Part shown: in pieces, positions 25,474 to 34,112 of the stretch
How the letters are laid out: the number at the start of each line of letters is the position of its first letter
Position numbering within the stretch: position 1 is the stretch's first letter
Assembly: GCA_002389645.1 (NCBI GenBank)
Contig: DGQE01000012.1
Coordinates: forward strand, 126,098 to 190,097
Reading direction: 5' to 3'
DNA from: Flavobacteriales bacterium UBA4422
Lineage (GTDB): Bacteria > Bacteroidota > Bacteroidia > Flavobacteriales_G > Salibacteraceae
DNA: 64,000 bases
The notes under the pieces: model-generated
Seen by the model: the letters and a program-made list of their open reading frames with translations, nothing else
Databases searched by the model: none
Told to the model about the DNA's origin: nothing
Translations under genes and position numbers: made by a program

Positions 25474-26730
25474 TTGAATTGGAAAGCCATCAACCGCTCT
25501 CTCGGGCCAGGATTATTATTCGCAAGCACTTCTATTGGTGTTTCACATCTAGTGCAAAGCACTCGTGCCGGGGCTGAATTTGGTTTTGCTCTAGCTGGAA
25601 TTATTATAGCTGTAAACGTATTTAAATTTCCATTTTTCGAGTTTGGATCACGATATGCTGCAGCTAAAGGTGAGAGTCTGATTGACGGATACAAGCGCTT
25701 AGGTATTCTTCCTCTGTGGATATATTTTTTAGTCATCATTTTATCCATGTTTTTTGTGAGTGCAGCCGTAGTATTTGTCACTGCAGGGTTTATGGATAAC
25801 CTGTTCGGAATTAGCGATCAATGGCCAACTTTGACACTACTTCCATCAATTGTTATTTTCTTGATTTGCTTTTTCATTCTCTATTTCGGGAAGTTCAGTA
25901 CACTGACTGAAGTAATAAAAGTGGTAGGGATTGTATTGCTAGTTTCTACCCTTATTGCGTTCGTTTTAACACTTCTTCATGGCAGAGAGCCAACAATGGA
26001 AGGGTTTATTGAACCTGACCTATTAAACGACAGTGGCATTTTCTTCATTATCGCACTAATGGGCTGGATGCCAACCGCATTAGATCTTTCCACTTGGAAT
26101 AGTTTATGGACACTCGAAAAAATGAAAGACCCAGAAACTGCTCCTACATTTAATCAAATCATCAAAGAATTCAATTGGGGATATTGGATTACAGCAGGAC
26201 TATCATTGTGCTTTTTAACCCTAGGTGCTTATTTAATCTATGGAACAGGCACTGAAATGCCAGAAGGAAGCTCAGCTTTCGCCAATTTTATTATCAATCT
26301 CTACTCCACCTCTATTGGCCAATGGAGCTATTGGATTATCGCTTTAGCATCATTTTCAATAATGTTTGGAACATCAATCGGAGTGCTTGATGGATACTCA
26401 AGAGCATTAAACCATACGACCAAACTAATCTTCAATCAGCATAATCAATCTTCACCCAAGGGATATAGGATTGCGATTTTCTTAATCTCGATTGGAGCTT
26501 TTTCTATCATTCTATTTTTCATGAATCAGTTCAAACAGCTGATAGACTTAGCTACTACTATTTCATTCGTTGTAGCCCCTTTGATTGCTATTGCAAACTT
26601 AAGGCTGGTTACTGGAAAGCATATTCCGAGCAAGCACAAACCTTCACTCTTACTAATTATTATCTCAATTCTCGGAATTACTTTCCTAACAGGATTCGCT
26701 GCATTTTACTTATGGAAACAGTTTCTCTAA
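25474..26730 (+). CDS. Nramp-related transporter lacking the classic metal motifs
   Basis: The 418-aa membrane protein with about 11 helices starts LGPGLLFASTSIGVSHLVQS (about 9-28), the pattern of a divergent branch of the Nramp/LeuT-fold family. In canonical Nramp the first helix carries DPGN and the sixth MPH, both metal ligands. Here the corresponding sites read STSIGVS and GWMPTALDLS (about 195-204), so neither classic set is present and the substrate is uncertain. The start is a TTG with no ATG nearby. Its end overlaps the VIT1/CCC1 gene on the other strand by four bases. Confidence 0.85.
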   Translation: MNWKAINRSLGPGLLFASTSIGVSHLVQSTRAGAEFGFALAGIIIAVNVFKFPFFEFGSRYAAAKGESLIDGYKRLGILPLWIYFLVIILSMFFVSAAVVFVTAGFMDNLFGISDQWPTLTLLPSIVIFLICFFILYFGKFSTLTEVIKVVGIVLLVSTLIAFVLTLLHGREPTMEGFIEPDLLNDSGIFFIIALMGWMPTALDLSTWNSLWTLEKMKDPETAPTFNQIIKEFNWGYWITAGLSLCFLTLGAYLIYGTGTEMPEGSSAFANFIINLYSTSIGQWSYWIIALASFSIMFGTSIGVLDGYSRALNHTTKLIFNQHNQSSPKGYRIAIFLISIGAFSIILFFMNQFKQLIDLATTISFVVAPLIAIANLRLVTGKHIPSKHKPSLLLIIISILGITFLTGFAAFYLWKQFL

Positions 26731-27416
26731 GCTAGATTTACGCCAAATAGGTAACCAATTAAACCGGTAACTCCCATAGCAATAGTTCCCCAAAATGTAA
26801 TTCGAAGCACCGCTTTTCCAATGTTGGATCCTCCTGTTCTAGCTGCAACAGATCCCAAAAGGGCTAGAAATACAATCGTAAAAACGTACTGTAAATACAC
26901 CATAAAATCAACATCACCAATTATAGCGACAATAACAGGTAGTAAACCTCCAAAAACGAAGGCTCCTCCAGAAGCCGCTGCTGCTTGGAAGGGTTTTGCC
27001 TGAGTTATTTCATTGATTCCTAATTCATCACGAGCATGAGCACCCAAGGCATCATGAGCGGTTAACTCCTCAGCTACTTGCACAGACAATTCTTTTGAGA
27101 GACCTCTTTCCTCGTAAATCATAGCCAATTCCTTCAATTCAGACTCTGGCATTTCATCCAACTCGGTTTGCTCTCTTTTTAAATCGGCTGATTCTAAATC
27201 AGCTTGAGAGCTCACAGAAACATACTCACCAGCAGCCATGGACAAAGCACCTGCTACTAACCCTGCAACACCTGCTAAGACTATCGGGTCTCGAGTCTCA
27301 CTAGCTGCAGCAACACCTATTACAATACTTGCCGTAGACAAAATCCCATCGTTTGCTCCGAGAATAGCAGCGCGTAGCCACCCACTTCTCATTACATAGT
27401 GTTTCTCCATTTCCAT
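26727..27416 (-). CDS. VIT1/CCC1 family iron/manganese transporter
   Basis: The 229-aa membrane protein matches the VIT1/CCC1 family throughout: WLRAAILGANDGILSTASIV (about 13-32), AGALSMAAGEYVSVSSQADL (about 55-74), a charged cytosolic loop rich in Glu (about 75-130, the metal-binding domain in plant VIT1), and three C-terminal helices (SGGAFVFGGLLPVIVAII...). The family exports Fe2+ or Mn2+ from the cytosol. It sits end-to-end with the Nramp-related gene, so import and export of divalent metals may be balanced here; that is inference. Confidence 0.92.
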   Translation of the reverse strand: MEMEKHYVMRSGWLRAAILGANDGILSTASIVIGVAAASETRDPIVLAGVAGLVAGALSMAAGEYVSVSSQADLESADLKREQTELDEMPESELKELAMIYEERGLSKELSVQVAEELTAHDALGAHARDELGINEITQAKPFQAAAASGGAFVFGGLLPVIVAIIGDVDFMVYLQYVFTIVFLALLGSVAARTGGSNIGKAVLRITFWGTIAMGVTGLIGYLFGVNLA

Positions 27417-27473
27417 ACTACTAACTTACTAATTAACATAGCAATAATCAGTGCTTTGGCCAAAAGCAGAAGA

Positions 27474-29651
27474 TCAAATTACCAACAAGCCAAAACTTTT
27501 CAATGCGAGAATAGATTCTGAACACCAGAATGTCTCGAAGTTTCCAAACCTCTCCTCATATTCCTTTTTAATTTCTTCTAGACTTCTGCGCGGAGAAACA
27601 GTTAATTGAATCGATGAAAGCATTTCAAACAGCCACTCTCCTATTTTCTGTTCAAGTTCAATTTGTAGACTATCATTAGCTGATGATAAATTGAAAGAAA
27701 CATACTTTACACCTTTTTTCTTTTTGACTGATTTATGCATGGATGGTTCGTTCCCAATCCAAATCAACCTAGAATTCGGTTTAAAATCGCCCATCTCTTC
27801 CGATTCTAAACTAAAACGAATATGATTTGGATCAATACTCGTTGTGGGAATCTTGAAGTCAAACCACTCTTGTAGATCGAATTCAAAACACATATCGTGC
27901 ATGTAATTAAAGAGCGATTTTTTTAATCCAAAACTGAATTTTTCATGGTCAATACCTTTTGAGTCTGTAAACTCAATGTCATTATTAGCAAATGAAATAT
28001 CATTGACAGATGGTACTATCCCGTACGCTTCAGGATCAAGACCTATAGGACTGTGTGCCGTCAAGGCAAACTGATGCCAAAACCCAGATTGAATTATTCC
28101 TAACTCAAACATTTGCCTCACCATTTCCAAACTATCAACGGTCTCCTGCTCAGTTTGAGTGGGATAACCATACATCAAGTAAGCGTGAACCATGATACCA
28201 GCCTCAGTGAAGTGACCAGTAACACGGGCAACTTGCTCAACTGTTACGCCTTTTTGAATGAGCTTCAAAAGCCGATCTGAAGCTACCTCTAAACCTCCTG
28301 AAACCGCAATGCAGCCAGAAGCTTTAAGCAATAAACAAAGATCGAAGGTGAAGCTTTTCTCAAACCGAATATTCGTCCACCAAGTCACCGTTAATTCTCT
28401 TCGTAATATCTCTAAAGCCAACTCACGCATGAGGGCAGGTGGTGCAGCCTCGTCCACAAAATGGAACCCCTTCTCCCCTGTTTGAGCGATAAGTTCTTCC
28501 ATTCGATCTACCAGCAGCTTAGCTGCTATCGGTTCATAGAGTTTGATATAGTCTAAAGAAATGTCACAAAAAGTGCATTTCCCCCAATAACAACCATGTG
28601 CCATGGTGAGCTTATTCCAGCGTCCATCGCTCCATAAGCTGTGCATTGGGTTTGTAACTTCAATAACCGAAATGTAGCGCTCGAGCAAAAGATCAGAATA
28701 ATCAGGTGTTCCAACATCACCTTGCTTATAATCTTGCTGAGGAGAGTTGTTGATGTACACCACTTCACCATCTTGCCTCAGAAACGTGCGTTTGAAAACT
28801 TGCTCATCTCTGCCTTCCACAGTATAATTGACAAGTAATTCGATGGGTAATTCGCCATCATCAAGTGTAATGAAATCAAGAAAATCAAATACCCGAACAT
28901 CTTTCAAAGAGCGCAGCTCCGTATTTGGAAAACCGCCACCCATGGCAATCTTGACTTCCGGAAAATTGGATTTGATGAACTGAGCGCAACGAAAAGCACT
29001 GTAAAGATTACCTGGAAATGGAACCGAGAAACAAACCAATTTTGGACTAAATTCCTCCATCTTACTTTTCAAAATTTGAAGTGTCATCTTGTCGATGAAC
29101 GTCAAATCTTCTTGAAGGTGATTGTACAGTTCATTAAAAGAGTTGGCGCTACGACCAAGACGCTCAGCATAGCGGCTAAAGCCAAAATGTGCGTCTACAC
29201 ACTCCACAATGAAATCACATAAATCCTCTAAATAGAGCGTAGCTAAATGCTTTGCTTTATCCTGCATTCCCATTGATCCAAAAGCCCAATCAAGGTCACT
29301 TAATTGATCGAACCTACTGGCTTGAGGGAGAAAATTATCACTACAAATTTGTCGCGCGAAGGTTGGCTGCTTGCCCTGTAAGAAGAGAATAACATCATCT
29401 ATCGTTTTCTGATAGTCATACCTCAACGATCTTATTCTAAGCGCATTTTCAGAAAGTCCACTTGAATGATGATGATCGAAAATTTGCTTGAGTCCACTTT
29501 TCGAAAACAGTTCTAGAATCACCTCAATACCCAAATCCATCTGATAAGAGTCGATACCCTTCGTATTTAGAAACCCTTTCAAATATGCCGTAGCAGGATA
29601 CGGAGTATTCAGCTGAGTAAAAGGAGGCGTTATGAGCAGTATATCTTTCAG
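27474..29651 (-). CDS. B12-binding radical SAM protein with non-ATG start
   Basis: The radical SAM cluster motif CYWGKCTFCD (about residues 353-362) follows an N-terminal cobalamin-binding-like domain. That domain's first strand, KDILLITPPFTQLNTPYPAT (about 2-21 of the 725-aa form), is a hallmark start for this family, and GGGFPNTELRS (about 215-225) is also typical. The protein should bind a 4Fe-4S cluster, SAM and cobalamin. Its reaction is unknown. The first ATG/GTG/TTG in frame (TTG 29582) would delete the hallmark strand, so I place the start at CTG 29651; ATT 29654 is possible. An in-frame TAA at 29672-29670 bounds it. Confidence 0.85.
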   Translation of the reverse strand: MKDILLITPPFTQLNTPYPATAYLKGFLNTKGIDSYQMDLGIEVILELFSKSGLKQIFDHHHSSGLSENALRIRSLRYDYQKTIDDVILFLQGKQPTFARQICSDNFLPQASRFDQLSDLDWAFGSMGMQDKAKHLATLYLEDLCDFIVECVDAHFGFSRYAERLGRSANSFNELYNHLQEDLTFIDKMTLQILKSKMEEFSPKLVCFSVPFPGNLYSAFRCAQFIKSNFPEVKIAMGGGFPNTELRSLKDVRVFDFLDFITLDDGELPIELLVNYTVEGRDEQVFKRTFLRQDGEVVYINNSPQQDYKQGDVGTPDYSDLLLERYISVIEVTNPMHSLWSDGRWNKLTMAHGCYWGKCTFCDISLDYIKLYEPIAAKLLVDRMEELIAQTGEKGFHFVDEAAPPALMRELALEILRRELTVTWWTNIRFEKSFTFDLCLLLKASGCIAVSGGLEVASDRLLKLIQKGVTVEQVARVTGHFTEAGIMVHAYLMYGYPTQTEQETVDSLEMVRQMFELGIIQSGFWHQFALTAHSPIGLDPEAYGIVPSVNDISFANNDIEFTDSKGIDHEKFSFGLKKSLFNYMHDMCFEFDLQEWFDFKIPTTSIDPNHIRFSLESEEMGDFKPNSRLIWIGNEPSMHKSVKKKKGVKYVSFNLSSANDSLQIELEQKIGEWLFEMLSSIQLTVSPRRSLEEIKKEYEERFGNFETFWCSESILALKSFGLLVI

Positions 29652-29733
29652 AATTGCACTAATTACTGATTATACAATATTAGAGCTTAAGAAGATGCTT
29701 ATAATATTCGAAAAAGAAGATCTCTGGTTTGAT

Positions 29734-30180
29734 CTATTCTTCGATGCCAGACTTAGACTTTCTATACAAGTAAGAGTGAAAAATATTGCGTTTGGCAAAA
29801 CGCACCTGTTTATCAGAGTTGTGAAATTTATTGAACACATTACTCTGAACTCCGAAATACTCATAGGTCATTCCGTTTCCAAACGAAACCTCCAGTAAAA
29901 GTCCTTTATGCTTGTAATCAACTATACCAGACTCTATGATATTTGCAGTGTATTCAGTCAAGTTAGCTTCTTTGGTTTCTGGTGCTATGCTCACCAAGAA
30001 ATGGTAGCCATCGATCACTTTTCTGCTCATCAACTCCGCTTCATGCGCCTTTTCATCACCATCCTGAAATTTATCTGGATGCCATTCCTTCACTAAGTTT
30101 CGGTATGAAGACTTCAACGTGCTCAACGTAATATCTCCCTCTACGTTAAACAGCTTTTTATATTCATTGATGCGCTTCAT
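29734..30180 (-). CDS. J-domain plus KTSC domain protein
   Basis: The 148-aa protein joins two small domains. Residues about 5-60 form a DnaJ-type J domain with the HPD motif in KEWHPDKF (about 32-39), which stimulates the ATPase of Hsp70/DnaK. Residues about 88-145 form a KTSC domain (LLLEVSFGNGMTYEYFGVQS), a module seen in lysyl-tRNA-synthetase-linked and short proteins of unknown role. No membrane segment. A TACCTTCG box lies upstream at 30224-30231. It may direct DnaK to a specific client. Confidence 0.85.
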   Translation of the reverse strand: MKRINEYKKLFNVEGDITLSTLKSSYRNLVKEWHPDKFQDGDEKAHEAELMSRKVIDGYHFLVSIAPETKEANLTEYTANIIESGIVDYKHKGLLLEVSFGNGMTYEYFGVQSNVFNKFHNSDKQVRFAKRNIFHSYLYRKSKSGIEE

Positions 30181-30287
30181 ACTGCTTATACTTAATGTTC
30201 TCTTGATCTGACATTTGAGGGCGCGAAGGTATGGTCAAATCCTATGAAAATTTTGAATAAAAGATAGCAAGTCCTAGTTTAAGCTAA

Positions 30288-31148
30288 TCAAGGATTCGAG
30301 CCCAAGAGGAATCTAATTGTGGAATTTACTAAACTCTTTGAAGCATTAGGTAAAACTTCACTTTTCCATGGATGCGTTCGATCAAATGTATGACCTATTC
30401 CTTCGATGGAAAAAAGCTCGGCTGCAGGCTGCCAAACGCTCAATTGTTTGGCCTGTTCAAAGAGCACTGCTTCATCTTTAGTGCCATGAACTATTAGCCA
30501 AGGCTTTTCTATTTGCTCAGCAGCGATTTTCACATTCAATCTACGATCTGCTTTCAAAAACTCTTCTTTTAACTGAAAGCCGATAGGCATTTCTTGTTTT
30601 GACCTGCCATTAAGAATTTTCACAACGCCTTCCTTCTCCCATTGCTTCAACTTTTTATCATCCCATTTCGACCAAGGTGTTTGAGCATTTGAGGGAGAAG
30701 CCCATGTAATAAGCTTATCAACTCTTTCATCATTTGCGGTAAAAAGAATAGCATCTACTCCACCCCTTGAATGACCAATTAAATTGGTGCTTTGAACCCT
30801 AAATTCGAAAATATCAGGCTGTAATATTTGACTGAAAAGTAAATTCAAATCATTTTGACGAATAGAATAGTTATCATTTTGATAAGCCTCGAAGTCAACG
30901 AAATCTTCTGGATTTTCTGGTGTAGTTCCATTATGAGAAAAATTAAACTTCAAGAATGCAAACCCTTGCTCAGCAAATGCCTTTGCGATTAAATTCATTC
31001 CGCCCCAATCTTTAAACCCATTGATTCCATGAGCATAAATTATAAGCTCTAATTGATCAACGTCCGATGGATAAGTCACGTCAACAGCCAGCTTTCGACC
31101 TTGATGGCCAATTAATACAAACTGTTTCCGCTTTAAATTATTATGCAT
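30288..31148 (-). CDS. Alpha/beta hydrolase
   Basis: A cytosolic serine hydrolase of 286 aa. The ATG at 31148 is preferred (a TTG 15 bases upstream is possible), and it overlaps the stop of the NTF2-like gene. Features: IYAHGINGFKDWGG (about 38-51, oxyanion region), nucleophile elbow GHSRGGVDAI (about 109-118), acid in VHGTKDEAVLF (about 220-230), and His in EGIGHTFDR (about 251-259). The substrate is unknown. It is co-transcribed after the NTF2-like gene, from the promoter at 31630-31659. Confidence 0.88.
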   Translation of the reverse strand: MHNNLKRKQFVLIGHQGRKLAVDVTYPSDVDQLELIIYAHGINGFKDWGGMNLIAKAFAEQGFAFLKFNFSHNGTTPENPEDFVDFEAYQNDNYSIRQNDLNLLFSQILQPDIFEFRVQSTNLIGHSRGGVDAILFTANDERVDKLITWASPSNAQTPWSKWDDKKLKQWEKEGVVKILNGRSKQEMPIGFQLKEEFLKADRRLNVKIAAEQIEKPWLIVHGTKDEAVLFEQAKQLSVWQPAAELFSIEGIGHTFDRTHPWKSEVLPNASKSLVNSTIRFLLGSNP

Positions 31149-31611
31149 TTCTTTTTTCTTCAAACCGGTCTAACAAGCCCTTGGTTTGGTTTTGAAGTTT
31201 ATCCTTAAAAAATTCAGACCATCCGATCAAATAACAAGTAGCACCGAGTGCTTGTCTAGACCACTTGTACAAATCAAAATCATCCTTGTGTTCGATAATT
31301 TTTCCTTCTCTAAATTTAAACTCTGCTTTGATTTTATTCCGGATATTCCTGTTGGTCCTACTAAAAACGTACAGCGCTTCCCACCTCGCTGAACCTGAAT
31401 TTGTATTGGCTTCAACATCAGAATGAATAACGATAAACTTTTTATCTTTTTGAGACTCACAAAGCATCCGCCACATGTTTTTGGCACGCTCACCGCTTAA
31501 AGTTCCAAATGCAGGATCTTCAAAAACCACATCTTCATGATAACATTCAACCATAGCCTCAGCATCGAGCTCTGCAAAAGCGCCACAAAATTTATCGATT
31601 ACATCCTTCAT
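31141..31611 (-). CDS. SnoaL/NTF2-like protein
   Basis: The 156-aa protein is an NTF2-fold domain: KFCGAFAELDAEAMVECYHE (about 7-26), DVVFEDPAFGTLSGER (about 27-42), and strands RWEALYVFSRTN (about 75-86) and KIIEHKDDFDLYKWSRQALG (about 103-122). This cone-shaped fold serves in cyclases, isomerases or ligand binding, and the last segment is typical of SnoaL-like proteins. It is the first gene of a two-gene unit with the alpha/beta hydrolase and has a textbook promoter upstream. Confidence 0.85.
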   Translation of the reverse strand: MKDVIDKFCGAFAELDAEAMVECYHEDVVFEDPAFGTLSGERAKNMWRMLCESQKDKKFIVIHSDVEANTNSGSARWEALYVFSRTNRNIRNKIKAEFKFREGKIIEHKDDFDLYKWSRQALGATCYLIGWSEFFKDKLQNQTKGLLDRFEEKRNA

Positions 31612-31629
31612 ACTTAAACCCTAAAATGT

Positions 31630-31659
31630 CAAAAGTATCCTAACATTCAACTAAAACAA
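31630..31659 (-). promoter_or_regulatory. Bacteroidota-type promoter for the NTF2-like/hydrolase unit
   Basis: On the minus strand TTG (31659-31657) is followed by exactly 19 bases and TACTTTTG (31637-31630). This fits the Bacteroidota sigma-A consensus TTG-N19-TAnnTTTG. The start codon at 31611 lies 18 bases further on. Confidence 0.75.
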
Positions 31660-31827
31660 GCATCGAACTGATGGTGGATTTAATGAAGTACATCGGTGAA
31701 AGTTGTCTACAACAGGAATAAATCTTGATCTCAGCATGGTGAATTCATTTGTATAAATCAATGTGATAACCTTTATCAAGAATTGCCGATTAACTTATAT
31801 TGCTGATCTAAAACATTGGCAAATTTT

Positions 31828-32232
31828 ATGAACATCAATCATGATCAAAAGCTCAGTCTGCTGAACCAGCTCATCAGAATCGCTTCTGCAGATGGTGAGC
31901 ATAGGGATGAAGAATATGATATGCTTCACCTGGTTGCAAAACAACTGGATGTTGATCCTATGGAGATGGAAATGCTTTTCACTAAAGATCACGAGTTCAG
32001 CCCGCCAGTTTCAGAAGCAAAGCGCACAAGCATTTTCTATTATTTATTGCTCATGATTTGGGTTGATGGTGAATTACACAATGATGAAGTACTATTACTC
32101 AAAGAATTCAGCACACATTTAGGACTTTCAACACAAGCTGTGCAATCTGTATTGAATGAGTCCCGTCTTTACCCTAATGGAAACATTCCAATAAGTCACA
32201 TCGTTAAAACATTTCAAGTTCATCATAATTAA
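31828..32232 (+). CDS. TerB family protein
   Basis: The 134-aa protein from ATG 31828 (a TTG lies 12 bases upstream) has the TerB fold, an all-helical repeat: LLNQLIRIASADGEHRDEEY (about 10-29) and a second copy LLLMIWVDGELHNDEVLLLK (about 71-90), each with the acidic ADGE/VDGE metal-binding turn. TerB was first noted in tellurite resistance operons, but stand-alone TerB proteins like this one are common and their role is not known. It lies three bases before the START-domain gene, and they are probably co-transcribed. Confidence 0.85.
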   Translation: MNINHDQKLSLLNQLIRIASADGEHRDEEYDMLHLVAKQLDVDPMEMEMLFTKDHEFSPPVSEAKRTSIFYYLLLMIWVDGELHNDEVLLLKEFSTHLGLSTQAVQSVLNESRLYPNGNIPISHIVKTFQVHHN

Positions 32233-32235
32233 CCC

Positions 32236-32844
32236 ATGATAATTAAAAGTCAATTCTTTACAATCATATTCATATTGCTGATATCGACTTCATCAGCTGC
32301 GCAAGATTGGAATTTGGTGAAAAATGCTCAAGGAATAGAAGTATTTACCCGTGAAAACCCTAATTCAAATTTTAATGCTTTTCGAGCAAAAATGACCATT
32401 GCATCATCTGTCGAAGAAGTTGAATACATCTTGAAAAACTTAGATAAATACAAGGATGTATTCCCCGATACTGAAGAGCTTAAGATATTGAAGCGCCTTG
32501 GAGATAACAAGCACATTCAATACTCACACACCAAAGCCCCATGGCCTGTTAGTGATCGTGATGGAGTGTTCGAAGTTTCCTTTAAAACAGCCCCATCAGA
32601 TGGGAGCTTATATTCAAGCGCACATGCACTTCCCGACTACATCCCTGAAAAAGATGGAATTGTTAGAATTCAAAAATCAAATAGCAGCTGGACAGTCACC
32701 CCAAAAAGTGAAGGTAAAATCCAGATCATTTATGAAGTGGAAGCTGAACCGGGAGGGAGTATTCCAGATTGGTTGGCAAATAGTGCAGCTTCAGAATTAC
32801 CATACAACACTTTTATAAATCTACGGGAAGCACTCTCGAAATAA
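32236..32844 (+). CDS. START-domain lipid-binding protein, exported
   Basis: The 202-aa protein has a signal peptide (about 1-22, ending SSAAQ) and a single START domain: NLVKNAQGIEVFTRE (about 26-40), strand PWPVSDRDGVFEVSF (about 103-117), and a C-terminal helix IPDWLANSAASELPYNTFIN (about 177-196). START/Bet v1-like proteins bind lipids or steroids in a hydrophobic cavity, here probably in the periplasm. It lies between terB and the geranylgeranyl-reductase-like gene. Confidence 0.85.
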   Translation: MIIKSQFFTIIFILLISTSSAAQDWNLVKNAQGIEVFTRENPNSNFNAFRAKMTIASSVEEVEYILKNLDKYKDVFPDTEELKILKRLGDNKHIQYSHTKAPWPVSDRDGVFEVSFKTAPSDGSLYSSAHALPDYIPEKDGIVRIQKSNSSWTVTPKSEGKIQIIYEVEAEPGGSIPDWLANSAASELPYNTFINLREALSK

Positions 32845-32852
32845 CATTTGAA

Positions 32853-34046
32853 TTGAATACGCAATCCTTTGATGTTATTATCGTGGGTGCAGGTCCAGCA
32901 GGATGCACTTCTGCATTGGCACTTTCTGAGTCTTCACTCAACGTGGCTTTAATAGATAAATCAACTTTCCCACGAGACAAAATTTGCGGTGACGTTTTAA
33001 GTCCAGATGTTGTAGGACAATTGCAAAAACTTCCGGTAGACTTTAGCTCCTTTATTAATGATTTTAATGAAAAGCTAGAATGTAAGGCCGTGCGTTTCGT
33101 TGCACCTAATTATGCTTTTTCTGATATTTCTTTGGTCAATTATGATCTGAGCGGATACATTTCTCCACGAATAGATTTCGACAATTTTCTCTTTGAGCAT
33201 ACCAAGAAATGCAAGAATGTGACAATTTTTGAAGGACAAGAAATATCATCAATCAATGAATCGCCTGAAGAAATAACTGTCCTCATGAAAAACGGGGAAT
33301 CGCTTCAATCGCCAATTATTCTCGGTTCAGATGGCGCTCAATCATTTGTAAAAAGAGCTTTGCAGAAAGAAAAGCCCGACAAAAATCATTATTGTGCTGG
33401 CATCAGGATGTATTTTGAAGGCGTTACAGGTTTTTCGGATTTAAACGCTGTAGAACTACATTTCTACAATGAATTACTGCCTGGCTACTTTTGGATTTTC
33501 CCGCTTCCAAATAACAGAGCTAATGTGGGAATTGGCATGCTCTCATCATTCGTTTCAAAGAAAAAAATCAATTTAAAACAAGAACTGACGTCCATCATCA
33601 ACACGCACCCTAATGTCAAGGATCGATTTAAAAATGCAACAATCGTTGATGATGCCAAGGGATTCCCTCTTCCATTAGGAAGCAAAAAACGGTCGATTTC
33701 AGGAAATCGCTATTTACTTCTAGGTGATGCTGCATCTTTAATTAATCCTCTTTCAGGTGAAGGAATTGCAAATGCAATTCGGAGCGGAAGAGTCGCGGCA
33801 GAGCATATCCTCCGATGTCATTCAACAAACAGATTTGATTCAGCTTTCAATAAAGCCTATGACAAAGAGATCTATAAAAGAATGTGGAATGAGTTGAGAT
33901 TGAATTACTGGACTCAAGTATTTATGCGTAATCCAAGGCGTTGTAATTGGATCATTCAACATGCAATCACCAACTCATTAGTCAAAAGCATTGTGATGAG
34001 TGGATTTAATGCTAAAAACATGTTTAGTAGTATTCTAAAGTCCTAG
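32853..34046 (+). CDS. Geranylgeranyl reductase-family FAD-dependent oxidoreductase
   Basis: The 397-aa flavoprotein has FAD-binding GAGPAGCTSALAL (about 12-24), the substrate-region motif STFPRDKICGDVLSP (about 37-51) and a second FAD motif LLGDAASLINPLSGEGIANA (about 288-307). The group includes enzymes that saturate prenyl chains or hydroxylate lipophilic substrates. An isoprenoid lipid is a plausible substrate given the START-domain gene eight bases upstream. The start is a TTG. Cytosolic or peripheral to the membrane. Confidence 0.88.
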   Translation: MNTQSFDVIIVGAGPAGCTSALALSESSLNVALIDKSTFPRDKICGDVLSPDVVGQLQKLPVDFSSFINDFNEKLECKAVRFVAPNYAFSDISLVNYDLSGYISPRIDFDNFLFEHTKKCKNVTIFEGQEISSINESPEEITVLMKNGESLQSPIILGSDGAQSFVKRALQKEKPDKNHYCAGIRMYFEGVTGFSDLNAVELHFYNELLPGYFWIFPLPNNRANVGIGMLSSFVSKKKINLKQELTSIINTHPNVKDRFKNATIVDDAKGFPLPLGSKKRSISGNRYLLLGDAASLINPLSGEGIANAIRSGRVAAEHILRCHSTNRFDSAFNKAYDKEIYKRMWNELRLNYWTQVFMRNPRRCNWIIQHAITNSLVKSIVMSGFNAKNMFSSILKS

Positions 34047-34112
34047 AGTTAAGTAGTTTTGCACGTAACCTATAGGCCTCTTTTCACGTAAAAAAGATAG
34101 ATTTAAGAAAGA

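Noticed and set aside
29632..29898. Plus-strand open frame over the radical SAM upstream region and the J-domain gene
   Set aside because: Antisense to KTSC coding sequence; the composition follows from the opposite strand.
32498..32818. Second frame inside the START-domain gene
   Set aside because: The START frame has a signal peptide and domain motifs; this one has none.
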